Assembly (NCBI GenBank): GCA_029882955.1
Contig: JAOUJX010000231.1
Location: 1-6,729, forward strand
Reading direction: 5' to 3'
Origin: Gammaproteobacteria bacterium
GTDB lineage: Bacteria > Pseudomonadota > Gammaproteobacteria > GCA-001735895
Length of the DNA: 6,729 bases
In this document: in pieces, positions 1 to 6,271 of the stretch
Position numbering within the stretch: the stretch's first letter is position 1
Layout of the letters: each line of letters starts with the position of its first letter
Notes under the pieces: model-generated
Databases searched by the model: none
Told to the model about the DNA's origin: nothing
Seen by the model: only the letters and a program-made list of their open reading frames with translations
Program-made: the position numbers and the translations under genes

Positions 1-828
1 ACTGCCATTCGGACGCTTACGTTCGTATTTATAAGATTCTTTGGCATTTCGTCGAAAATTCAGCCAATAATCAACTTCTTCATCAACACTATCTCGTGTG
101 TCATAGAGCTCACCATGCTCGTACTGATATCTCACAATAGACTCCAGACTCGTGCCAGGTGAAAGAAAGTCTTTCGGCAATCCCATTAATCTGGCTGAAG
201 TTTGATTAGCTATTACTATTTTTAAATTCGAATCAAACAGATGAACGCCCAGATCCATGTTCTCAATCAGGGTCTCTAACAACTTCTTCTGGTTTTCAAC
301 TTCTACTTCTGCATTTTTCCTTTGCGATATATCGATGTCTATTCCACCGGTGCCTAAGATCTCACCACGGTCATCGAGCACGGGGAATCTCACGGTATAT
401 TCTGATTTAACCATGCCATCCGCATAAGTTATTTCAGATTCGTGCTCTATTGCCTTTTTAGTCTCTCGACATTCGATGTCTTTACTGGAAAATAATCGTG
501 CCTTTTCTTCGCCGAATATATCCCATACTGTTTTACCCTCTAGTCGTTCGAAGGGGATATCGTGCCAATCGCAAAATGTTCGGTTACACAATACATATCG
601 ACCCTCAATATCCTTGATATAAATACCTGCAGGTGCATGATCGATGATCGATTCAAGTAAAGTTTTCTGCTCATTCAGTTCCGTTATCTGAGCTTCGAAT
701 GAACTTTTCATCTCCCTTTTCTGCACTAACAGAGATCGAATATAGATCAATGCCAGCCCTGTCAATAATAGCGTGACTACCAGAAGCAACAACAGGAGTG
801 AGACGATAGAAAAGGGAGGCTCAATCAC
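1..828 (-). CDS. Membrane-anchored PAS-PAS sensor protein, 3' part outside window (partial)
   Basis: An open frame of 276 codons reads from a GTG at 828 to the left edge, so the C-terminal output domain is missing. The N-terminus has a short tail and one strong hydrophobic segment (about residues 8-30, rich in Leu/Val, ending IYIR). A charged, probably coiled-coil linker follows (about 31-60), then two PAS modules: one at about 57-166 (starts LLESIIDHAPAGIYIKD, ends DIDISQRK) and one from about 180 (LLETLIENMDLGVHLFD), of the PAS_7-like type, reaching the PNGS turn at the edge. In known families such proteins end in a histidine kinase or a GGDEF/EAL module; which one cannot be told here. It is co-directional with and 36 nt behind the hybrid kinase gene, so co-transcription and a shared pathway are likely. 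The GTG lacks a clear Shine-Dalgarno and no in-frame ATG lies before the membrane segment, so the true start is uncertain (see the junction feature). Presence of the gene is near certain; the start is not. Confidence 0.85.
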   Translation of the reverse strand, partial: MIEPPFSIVSLLLLLLVVTLLLTGLALIYIRSLLVQKREMKSSFEAQITELNEQKTLLESIIDHAPAGIYIKDIEGRYVLCNRTFCDWHDIPFERLEGKTVWDIFGEEKARLFSSKDIECRETKKAIEHESEITYADGMVKSEYTVRFPVLDDRGEILGTGGIDIDISQRKNAEVEVENQKKLLETLIENMDLGVHLFDSNLKIVIANQTSARLMGLPKDFLSPGTSLESIVRYQYEHGELYDTRDSVDEEVDYWLNFRRNAKESYKYERKRPNGS

Positions 829-868
829 GAATACATCAAAAAAACGACAGGGTTTTTAGGCAGTTCAT
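829..868 (-). other. Kinase/PAS-sensor junction with ATGA overlap and T7 run
   Basis: On the minus strand an ATG at 868-866 overlaps the kinase stop (865-867) as ATGA, the classic layout of a translationally coupled gene. Its frame reads MNCLKTLSFF and then meets TGA at 838-836, directly after a run of seven T (plus-strand A7 at 838-844). If one T is skipped or absent, this frame enters the downstream PAS-sensor frame and gives a longer, natural-looking N-terminus before the membrane segment. Explanations are a sequencing or assembly indel, a real frameshift mutation, or slippage at the homopolymer. A weak hairpin (AAAAAC...GTTTTT) spans the same bases but is too AT-rich to call a terminator. 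Confidence 0.5.
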
Positions 869-3165
869 CGGGCAGGACTCGCTGCTTGCGGAATTTCAAT
901 CCAGAAAGTACTTCCCTGCCCGGCCTGACTTTCGAAACCGATACGCCCATTCATCAGGGCAATTAATTTCTTACAATATACCAGCCCTATTCCAGTACCC
1001 TCAATACTGCTACTTTCGGCACCGAGCCGGCTAAAAGGTTTAAATAATTCGGACTGCTTATCAAGTGGGATACCGTTTCCAGTATCCTTAACACTAATTC
1101 GTAAATAACCGTCAGTGGTAGGTTGACAGTCTAAATAGATATTACCTTTGACCCGATTGTATTTGCAGGCGTTGCTCATTAAATTAAGTAAAACCTGCTT
1201 CAGCCGCATAGCATCAGCCTGCACCGATTTCCCGAGAAATTGCTCCGTGTCATAATCCAGTGTTACCTGGTAGGCGAAAAGAGAGGGTGCAATCAGTTGT
1301 CGACATTCTTCGACTATGGCTTCCAGTAGCAACGGCTCTTTTTTAATATTTACTTTACCCGACTCTACTGCAGACAAATCCAGTATTTCATTTATGAGTT
1401 TGAGCAAATGATCACCAGCACTTTCGATTTTCTTCGCGCAATCGAGCTGTTTTTCACTCAACGGTTTGTCTGAATCCATTTGCATAATTTCAGCGAAACC
1501 GAGAATTGCATTTAAAGGCGTACGGAGCTCGTGGCTCATATTAGCCAGAAACTGACTTTTTGCTTCATTAGCTTGCTCAACTTCTTTCATTGCGAAGACA
1601 AGGTCGGCCTGTATTTTTTTCATCGGTGTAATGTCGGTACCGACACTGACATACTGGTATGGTTTTCCATTTTCGTCCAGGAACGGCACTATGGTACAGT
1701 CCTGCCAATAATCACTTCCAGATTTAGTCTTACGGGAAAACAAATCATTCCAGATATTTCCGCTTTCGATAATAGCCCACATTTCACTGTGCGAGCCGTC
1801 CGAACCGGAATCGGCCATTAGCATGGGATTTGGGCGACCTGTCAACTCGTCCCGACTATAGCCCGTTACCTCGCAAAACTTTTCATTGACGTGAATTATG
1901 TTGCCATCTGTATCGGTGATACTAACAACACCATGCAGATCGAGAGCAATGCGCTGGTATTCACTTTGCTTTAACACCTCATGCAATTGCCCATTAACAC
2001 GATTTACCCAGCGCGCTTTTTTCAAACGTGCGGTTATGGCTACGACAAAATGTTCGGGTTCGATCAATTTAGTTAAAAACTCATCACCGCCCAAATCGAG
2101 CGCCGCCAGGTGTTTGCCAAAGTCCAGTTCGGCGGACAAAAACACAATCGGCATTTGCGCAAAATTATCGTCCTGTCGAATAATAGTGGCTAGCTCCAGC
2201 CCCGAACAAACTGGCATATAGACATCGAGCACAACCAGTTCGGGCTTAAAATCGGCTATAACGGTTAACGCTTTACGCGGATCTGTTAAGGTCTCAACCT
2301 CAACACCCTGGTCTCGTAACAAGGAGGAATGAAACTCAAGTACCGAGGGATCGTCATCAATTAACAGTATCCGGTAAGGGTTTAGTATTAAGCGACCAGT
2401 CAGCCCATCCAGCGTTTGACGGAGATTGTCATAGTCCAGGGGTTTGGAAAAATAACGATTTGCACCGGCTTTTACAGCTGCAAATCTTGATTCGAAATCA
2501 TTGCGCACCGATACAAAAATAACGGGGGGCGGAAAACCCCATTTGTCGCGTAATGCCTGGATCGTTTCAGCACCAGCAATTGCACCTTCCTGGAAAACCA
2601 TGTCCATGACGATAGCACCCGGTGGTTCTAGCGTAGCCCAGCGCTCCTGGAATTCTGTCGTGGATCTAAAATAAATCGGTTCATAGCCGTCTTTCTTCAG
2701 TAGGTCACTCAGCATAATACCCAGCGTGGCATCATCATCGACAAGGTAAATCAGATTATTGAACTGCCTGGTGAAATTTTGCTGATTTTTCTTCGTTTGA
2801 GGCATATAAGGTATCTGGGAAGGCTGCCAGCTGCCCGCGATATCCTGCAATCTATCCATTAATTTCTGAACATTCTCAGAGCGATCGATCACATTAGTCG
2901 AATGATCGCTACGAAGCGCCTTTATGGCCAGTTCCAGTTCGTGAGATGCGTGACTAACCGGGATAACTCCAAACGTCCCCCCCGCACCCGAAAGATTATG
3001 CACCTTCCGATATAATTCATCACCAAGATATTCGTCATGTAACTGGCCTCGAAATGCCTGCCAGCTCTGACTTATGGCATCGATTCGCTGTGGAAGCTCT
3101 TCAGCAAAAGCTTGTTGCAGGACGAGTAGCTCTGCAGGTATCGAAGGTGGAACTGAATTTTTCAT
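865..3165 (-). CDS. Hybrid sensor histidine kinase, Hpt-REC-REC-PAS-HisKA-HATPase_c
   Basis: A 766-residue cytoplasmic phosphorelay protein; no signal peptide or membrane segment is visible. Domains in order: Hpt (about 10-112) with the phosphorylatable His56 in KVHNLSGAGGTFG; receiver 1 (about 137-255) with acidic triad D143-D145, phosphoacceptor D188, S219 and K241-P; receiver 2 (about 265-380) with D270-D272, phosphoacceptor D314 in VVLDVYMP, S344 and K366, where the usual KP is KL; PAS (about 403-520); HisKA with His545 in MSHELRTP; HATPase_c with N-box N665, G1 box DTGNGIP (694-700) and G2 box GTGIGL (723-728). All catalytic residues are present, so kinase activity is expected. Having Hpt and both receivers ahead of the PAS-kinase core reverses the usual hybrid order. 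The signal sensed and the final partner are unknown; the PAS sensor behind it is the obvious local candidate. The ATG at 3165 has no recognisable Shine-Dalgarno and no alternative early Met exists, so translation may be leaderless or weak. Confidence 0.95.
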   Translation of the reverse strand: MKNSVPPSIPAELLVLQQAFAEELPQRIDAISQSWQAFRGQLHDEYLGDELYRKVHNLSGAGGTFGVIPVSHASHELELAIKALRSDHSTNVIDRSENVQKLMDRLQDIAGSWQPSQIPYMPQTKKNQQNFTRQFNNLIYLVDDDATLGIMLSDLLKKDGYEPIYFRSTTEFQERWATLEPPGAIVMDMVFQEGAIAGAETIQALRDKWGFPPPVIFVSVRNDFESRFAAVKAGANRYFSKPLDYDNLRQTLDGLTGRLILNPYRILLIDDDPSVLEFHSSLLRDQGVEVETLTDPRKALTVIADFKPELVVLDVYMPVCSGLELATIIRQDDNFAQMPIVFLSAELDFGKHLAALDLGGDEFLTKLIEPEHFVVAITARLKKARWVNRVNGQLHEVLKQSEYQRIALDLHGVVSITDTDGNIIHVNEKFCEVTGYSRDELTGRPNPMLMADSGSDGSHSEMWAIIESGNIWNDLFSRKTKSGSDYWQDCTIVPFLDENGKPYQYVSVGTDITPMKKIQADLVFAMKEVEQANEAKSQFLANMSHELRTPLNAILGFAEIMQMDSDKPLSEKQLDCAKKIESAGDHLLKLINEILDLSAVESGKVNIKKEPLLLEAIVEECRQLIAPSLFAYQVTLDYDTEQFLGKSVQADAMRLKQVLLNLMSNACKYNRVKGNIYLDCQPTTDGYLRISVKDTGNGIPLDKQSELFKPFSRLGAESSSIEGTGIGLVYCKKLIALMNGRIGFESQAGQGSTFWIEIPQAASPAR

Positions 3166-3198
3166 AGTATCATCGAATCAGTAGCACTAAAGTTAGCC

Positions 3199-3214
3199 TG
3201 TGATACCTATCACA
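3199..3214. promoter_or_regulatory. CRP/Vfr-type operator, perfect palindrome
   Basis: TGTGATACCTATCACA matches TGTGA-N6-TCACA exactly, and the inverted symmetry extends to seven bases per arm around a CC centre. CRP-family activators (CRP, Vfr) bind this motif. The centre lies exactly 41.5 bp from the A of the kinase ATG, the class II activator distance if transcription starts at the ATG itself. The candidate -10 (TTCGAT, 3177-3172, minus) is poor. It lies about 166 bp from the predicted stress-protein start, too far for a simple activator site there. Assignment to the kinase gene is inference. Confidence 0.6.
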
Positions 3215-3324
3215 AAAGCGGAGGCGAAGCAGTTGCCTGAATTATAGTTATTTAATATCAAACAGCCGGTATTTTTAATACGCGCAACAGATAAGATTTA
3301 AAAGGGAAACTAACCAGTACGCCC

Positions 3325-3338
3325 TTGATCTGGATCAA
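3325..3338. promoter_or_regulatory. FNR/Anr-type box upstream of the usp gene
   Basis: TTGATCTGGATCAA is a perfect match to the FNR/Anr/Dnr consensus TTGAT-N4-ATCAA. A class II start 41.5 bp downstream of its centre falls near 3373, which places the -10 window on CATTAT at 3361-3366 (4 of 6 to TATAAT). The resulting leader is about 20 nt with a Shine-Dalgarno. In Pseudomonas and relatives Anr is known to induce universal stress proteins under low oxygen, so motif, spacing and target agree. Confidence 0.8.
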
Positions 3339-3360
3339 CGCGATTCTGCACAAATTAGCA

Positions 3361-3385
3361 CATTATTAACAAAATTACAGCGAGG
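3361..3385 (+). promoter_or_regulatory. Predicted -10, start region and RBS of the usp gene
   Basis: CATTAT (3361-3366) is the -10 element predicted from the FNR/Anr box, with transcription expected to start at about 3372-3374. GAGG at 3382-3385 is the ribosome binding site, 8 nt before the ATG at 3394, and it fixes that start codon. No good -35 hexamer is seen, as expected for a class II activator-dependent promoter whose -35 is covered by the activator. Confidence 0.6.
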
Positions 3386-3393
3386 TATCGATC

Positions 3394-4227
3394 ATGGCAA
3401 TCAAGAATATTCTCGTTCATATCGACCATACTGCGGCTTGCGAGCTTCGAGTCAAAGCCGCGATTGAGCTGGCAAAAACCAACAGCGCCCGGCTCTCCGC
3501 ACTGTTCGTAGTACCCGACTATTTCGTGCCGTCCTATGTCGAAGCACAGATTAGTGCCGATATCATCTCGCAGATCAGCGACCAGGCGCTCTCTCGCGCC
3601 AAAGAGACCCAGGGCAAAATCAAAGCAATGGTAACTGAGGCCGGGCTGGAACTTGATAGCTATATCGAAGAAGGCAATATAATCGCCATACTCAATGACT
3701 ATGCACGCTATACCGACCTCGTGGTACTCGGACAAAGCCAGGCCAATGATCCCGATAATATCAGCGAAGGACTTGCTGACCATCTGGTGATCGAGTGCGG
3801 CGCTCCCTGCCTGGTGATTCCCTACATAGGCGCCCGCCAGACACTGGGAAAGCATATTCTTGTCGCCTGGAATGAGAGCCGCGAGTCAGCGCGAGCTCTG
3901 CGAGATTCGTTGCCCTTATTACAACAGGCTGACCAGGTATCGGTATTACTGATCAAACACAAATCGCATAACGAAGAACATACCGCGATGCAGGAAAAGG
4001 TAATGCTGGATTATCTGGCTGACCATGGTATTAGCGGCAAAATCATTCTCTGCATCGACAATCATATCGACCCCGGCAATACCATGTTGGCACAGGCTTT
4101 AGATAACGACTGTGATTTAATCGTCATGGGTGCTTATGGTCATTCCCGACTGCGTGAAATAGTACTCGGTGGTGCTACTCGACATTTATTAAAAGAAATG
4201 ACCGTGCCGACTTTTATTTCGCATTAG
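3394..4227 (+). CDS. Tandem-domain universal stress protein (UspA family)
   Basis: A 277-residue cytoplasmic protein with two Usp domains fused head to tail. Domain 1 is about residues 1-146: start MAIKNILVHID, core DLVVLGQSQ at 108-116, ending APCLVIPYIG. Domain 2 is about 150-277: start GKHILVAWNESRESARAL, core DLIVMGAYGHSRLREIVLGG, ending MTVPTFISH. The nucleotide-binding loop G-2x-G-9x-G is present in domain 2 (G246, G249, G259), but the next residue is Gly260 rather than the usual Ser/Thr; domain 1 lacks the full loop. Tandem Usps of this length are common in proteobacteria and help survival under oxygen limitation, stasis or energy stress; the molecular action is not established. It has its own perfect FNR/Anr box upstream and is divergent from the kinase. 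It ends in a hairpin-rich 3' region, so it is probably monocistronic apart from read-through. Confidence 0.95.
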   Translation: MAIKNILVHIDHTAACELRVKAAIELAKTNSARLSALFVVPDYFVPSYVEAQISADIISQISDQALSRAKETQGKIKAMVTEAGLELDSYIEEGNIIAILNDYARYTDLVVLGQSQANDPDNISEGLADHLVIECGAPCLVIPYIGARQTLGKHILVAWNESRESARALRDSLPLLQQADQVSVLLIKHKSHNEEHTAMQEKVMLDYLADHGISGKIILCIDNHIDPGNTMLAQALDNDCDLIVMGAYGHSRLREIVLGGATRHLLKEMTVPTFISH

Positions 4228-4237
4228 GAACTCCTCC

Positions 4238-4288
4238 ACGGTACACAGATCAGGTAGCAATCAGTTTGACCTGATCTAGTGTTACCGT
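4238..4288 (+). repeat. Imperfect inverted repeat downstream of usp (long RNA stem-loop)
   Basis: The left arm 4238-4255 (ACGGTACACAGATCAGGT) pairs with the right arm 4269-4288 over 18 base pairs, interrupted only by single-base bulges at 4278 and 4282, around a 13-nt loop. It starts 11 nt after the usp stop. No T-tract follows directly, so alone it is not a canonical terminator; it may protect the 3' end of the usp mRNA, act with the next hairpin, or be a protein-binding operator. The right arm also carries the -35-like TTGACC of the promoter for the next operon. Confidence 0.75.
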
Positions 4289-4301
4289 TATCTTTCCGCG
4301 G
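4266..4301 (+). promoter_or_regulatory. Candidate sigma70 promoter of the M24-racemase operon
   Basis: TTGACC (4266-4271, 5 of 6 to TTGACA) is followed after exactly 17 bp by TATCTT (4289-4294, 4 of 6 to TATAAT). The expected start is G4300-G4302. That start lies inside the terminator hairpin, so transcripts from here lack most or all of its 5' arm and cannot form it. The remaining leader is about 21 nt with GGA (4313-4315) 7 nt before the ATG, a weak but correctly spaced Shine-Dalgarno, then seven U. Confidence 0.5.
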
Positions 4302-4322
4302 GTAGTTTCCGCGGATTTTTTT
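4295..4322 (+). terminator. Rho-independent terminator of usp, abutting the next ATG
   Basis: Stem TCCGCGG (4295-4301), loop GTAGTTT, stem CCGCGGA (4309-4315), then TTTTTTT (4316-4322). Seven perfect pairs, five of them G-C, with an immediate T-tract make a textbook intrinsic terminator for the usp transcript. The T-tract ends at the base before the ATG at 4323. In read-through RNA the hairpin would also hide the only Shine-Dalgarno-like GGA of the next gene. Confidence 0.85.
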
Positions 4323-5471
4323 ATGTTTTCAGATCGTCTAAATACCTTGCGTAACCGCCTCGCCGAAGGCCATATCGATGTCGCATTAATTACCGATGAC
4401 GATAGCGTCTACTATTTCACCGGCTACTACGATTACCTGCATATGGAGTTTGGTCGACCGACGATATTAATCGTCCCGCGTGACGGCAAAAGCCTGCTCA
4501 TCACTCCCGGCATCGATTACAACATGGCACGAAAAATGGCCTGTGTTGATCGAATCGAATCATGGAACGATGGCATGGGCAAAGAATGGCGCGAAGAAAT
4601 TCCAACAATACTCAAGGACGTCAACAGCGTCGCACTGGAAACCGAGTTAATGCCGCCGGCGGTAAGAAACTATATCAACACGCTGGTTGATACTGACAAC
4701 ATTTCCGATATCACAGCAACCATCAGCGACATGCGCATGATTAAGTCGGCGGAAGAATTACAACTGGCGCGCCACGCCGGTGAAGTCGCCACCGCAATGA
4801 TGAACGCTGGACGCGAGGCAATATCAGCAGGCGTCGCCGAATACGAAGTCGCTCTTGCTACCTCGGCTGCTGGCACACGTAAGGCATCGGAGCTCCTGAA
4901 TCAATATTACGCCGGTAGCAGCATGTCACCGAATACCCATTTTCTGCAAATTATGGCGTCTGGCAGGGAAATCACCCTCACTCATCACCGTGCCTCGACT
5001 CGAGTTATGCAGTCCGGAGAGCCGGTATTTTTATGCTTCTGCGGCATGACTAATTTCCACCGCTTCAAGCTCGGCTTTGATCGAACTTTCTGGATCAATG
5101 AAATCGCCGACGAATCGCAGGCCGCAGTTTATCAAGTGGCCGTCGACAGTCAGGCTGCTGCACTGAGGCTATTAAAGCCCGGGGCTATCGCAGAAGATAT
5201 CCACGCCGCCTACGCCGAGGTGATCCAATCCGCCGGTTACGATTACCCGTTTCGCTGCGGACGCGGTACCGGTTTCAGTTTCCTGGAAAAACCTCAGCTG
5301 GTGTTTGGCGACAAAACGGTTTTACAGGCAGGCATGGTATTCGCAGTCGATGGCTCGGTTTGTACCGATGATTTTCGCGCACAGGTCGGGGATAGCTTCA
5401 TCATCACCGATAATGGCTACGAAGCACTCACCATGCACCCCAAATCTATCAACGATGTCATTATTCACTAG
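4323..5471 (+). CDS. Creatinase-like M24 family hydrolase lacking canonical metal ligands
   Basis: A 382-residue cytoplasmic pita-bread protein. The N-terminal creatinase/prolidase domain is about 1-130 (FSDRLNTLRNRLAEGHIDVALIT, SVYYFTGYY); after the conserved MRMIKSAEE linker (137-145) comes the M24 catalytic domain (about 147-382). Metallo-M24 enzymes use two Asp, one His and two Glu. Here the expected positions read Phe239, Gly251, Arg314 (GRGTG for GHxxG), Asp343 (FAVDGS for the EP motif) and Gly356, so a dinuclear metal site is unlikely. His221/His222 in THHRASTR align with the region of the catalytic His of creatinase, a metal-free member. Known metal-free relatives hydrolyse C-N bonds of small molecules (creatinase, ectoine hydrolase DoeA/EutD) rather than peptides. 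It is first in an operon with the racemase-like gene (8-nt gap). The ATG fits the family start, but only a weak GGA precedes it. Substrate unknown; automatic labels such as Xaa-Pro peptidase are probably wrong. Confidence 0.9.
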   Translation: MFSDRLNTLRNRLAEGHIDVALITDDDSVYYFTGYYDYLHMEFGRPTILIVPRDGKSLLITPGIDYNMARKMACVDRIESWNDGMGKEWREEIPTILKDVNSVALETELMPPAVRNYINTLVDTDNISDITATISDMRMIKSAEELQLARHAGEVATAMMNAGREAISAGVAEYEVALATSAAGTRKASELLNQYYAGSSMSPNTHFLQIMASGREITLTHHRASTRVMQSGEPVFLCFCGMTNFHRFKLGFDRTFWINEIADESQAAVYQVAVDSQAAALRLLKPGAIAEDIHAAYAEVIQSAGYDYPFRCGRGTGFSFLEKPQLVFGDKTVLQAGMVFAVDGSVCTDDFRAQVGDSFIITDNGYEALTMHPKSINDVIIH

Positions 5472-5479
5472 GGATTACC

Positions 5480-6271
5480 ATGTTTAAATCAGGCGATACT
5501 ATTCAGTCTAAAAAATGGCAGGCCGAACTCGACCAAGGCCGGCATAACAGAGCTAAACTGGGCTTTATATTAATGTCTACTGACCTCGCAGCAGAGGCCG
5601 ACTTTACCGACATGGCGCCGGATGGTGTCGGCATTCACATCACCCGCCTGAAAACCGACGACTACACCACCAATGAAACCCTGTCGCGCCATATCGAACA
5701 CATGGCCGAAGCAGCCTCGCGCATCCAGCCCGATACCAGACCCGACGTTATCAGCTACAGCTGTACTTCCGGCTCCATCGTAATCGGCGAAGACCGAATC
5801 AAAAAGGAAATAAAAAAAGGAGCGCCCTACGCCATCCCGATGACGCTGGTCACCGGTGTGGTCGACGCGCTACAGGAGTTAAATGTGAAAAAACTGGTAG
5901 TCGGCACGCCCTACCTGGACGAAATCAACACCAATGAAGCCGAATTTTTGATCGAAAAAGGTTTCGATTTACTCGACATCCAGGGTCTGAATCTTACCAC
6001 TGGTATCGAGTTCGGCCGCGTGACACCCAGCTACTGGAAACAGTTCGCACTCGAAATCGACCGGCCCGATGCTGATGCTATTTTCCTCAGTTGCGGGGGA
6101 ATCCGTGCCCTCGAAGTTGCCGAGGAAATCGAGCAGACTACCGGCAAACCCGTGATTACCAGTAATCAGGGACAAATGTGGAGTTGCTTACGACGCGCCG
6201 GGATTGATGATGTTATCGAAGGCTTCGGGCAGATATTTCGTCGTGACGGTAAGCGACTGAGAAACAGTTAA
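5480..6271 (+). CDS. Asp/Glu racemase superfamily enzyme (maleate isomerase / arylmalonate decarboxylase / EutA-like)
   Basis: A 263-residue cytoplasmic enzyme of two similar alpha/beta halves, the normal length for the maleate cis-trans isomerase and arylmalonate decarboxylase branch. Each half carries the catalytic Cys expected for two-base or Cys-based chemistry: Cys95 in ISYSCTSGS and Cys205 in FLSCGGIRAL. The C-terminal signature KPVITSNQGQMWSCLRRAGI (223-242) followed by GFGQIF is typical of the branch. Arylmalonate decarboxylases keep only the second Cys, so the presence of both argues for isomerase or racemase action. The start has a Shine-Dalgarno AGGGA (5470-5474) that overlaps the stop codon of the M24 gene, which implies translational coupling. 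EutA of ectoine catabolism is in this superfamily and is encoded beside an M24 hydrolase (EutD/DoeA), so the pair may act in sequence on a small nitrogenous carboxylate. That is inference; maleate isomerase in a nicotinate-like route is an alternative, but no other such genes are seen here. Confidence 0.9.
   Translation: MFKSGDTIQSKKWQAELDQGRHNRAKLGFILMSTDLAAEADFTDMAPDGVGIHITRLKTDDYTTNETLSRHIEHMAEAASRIQPDTRPDVISYSCTSGSIVIGEDRIKKEIKKGAPYAIPMTLVTGVVDALQELNVKKLVVGTPYLDEINTNEAEFLIEKGFDLLDIQGLNLTTGIEFGRVTPSYWKQFALEIDRPDADAIFLSCGGIRALEVAEEIEQTTGKPVITSNQGQMWSCLRRAGIDDVIEGFGQIFRRDGKRLRNS

Noticed and set aside
829..867. Read-through fusion of the kinase and the PAS sensor, which share a frame
   Set aside because: Two in-frame stops (TGA at 865-867 and TAA at 856-858) separate them, and the kinase ends naturally after its HATPase domain.
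1531..2221. Two plus-strand open frames (1531-1821 and 1898-2221)
   Set aside because: Both are antisense to the conserved PAS, kinase and receiver coding sequence and resemble no family.
3241..3246. Perfect TATAAT on the minus strand as kinase promoter -10
   Set aside because: No acceptable -35 at 15-18 bp spacing, and the CRP-type site would lie downstream of its start; kept only as an alternative.
3269..3281. Palindrome GTATT-TTT-AATAC in the divergent region
   Set aside because: Only five bases per arm, AT-rich, and not a match to a known operator; likely chance.
3355..3855. 166-codon minus-strand open frame antisense to usp
   Set aside because: It lies opposite the strongly supported Usp frame, has no recognisable domain and its composition mirrors the Usp codons; treated as a shadow.
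4238..4322. Metabolite riboswitch ahead of the M24 operon
   Set aside because: The two hairpins match no riboswitch core I recognise, and the likely promoter starts inside the second hairpin, which leaves no room for an aptamer.
4670..6175. Short frames at 4670-4876 (-), 5305-5487 (+) and 5969-6175 (-)
   Set aside because: They overlap the M24 and racemase genes in other frames and show no domain or start signal.
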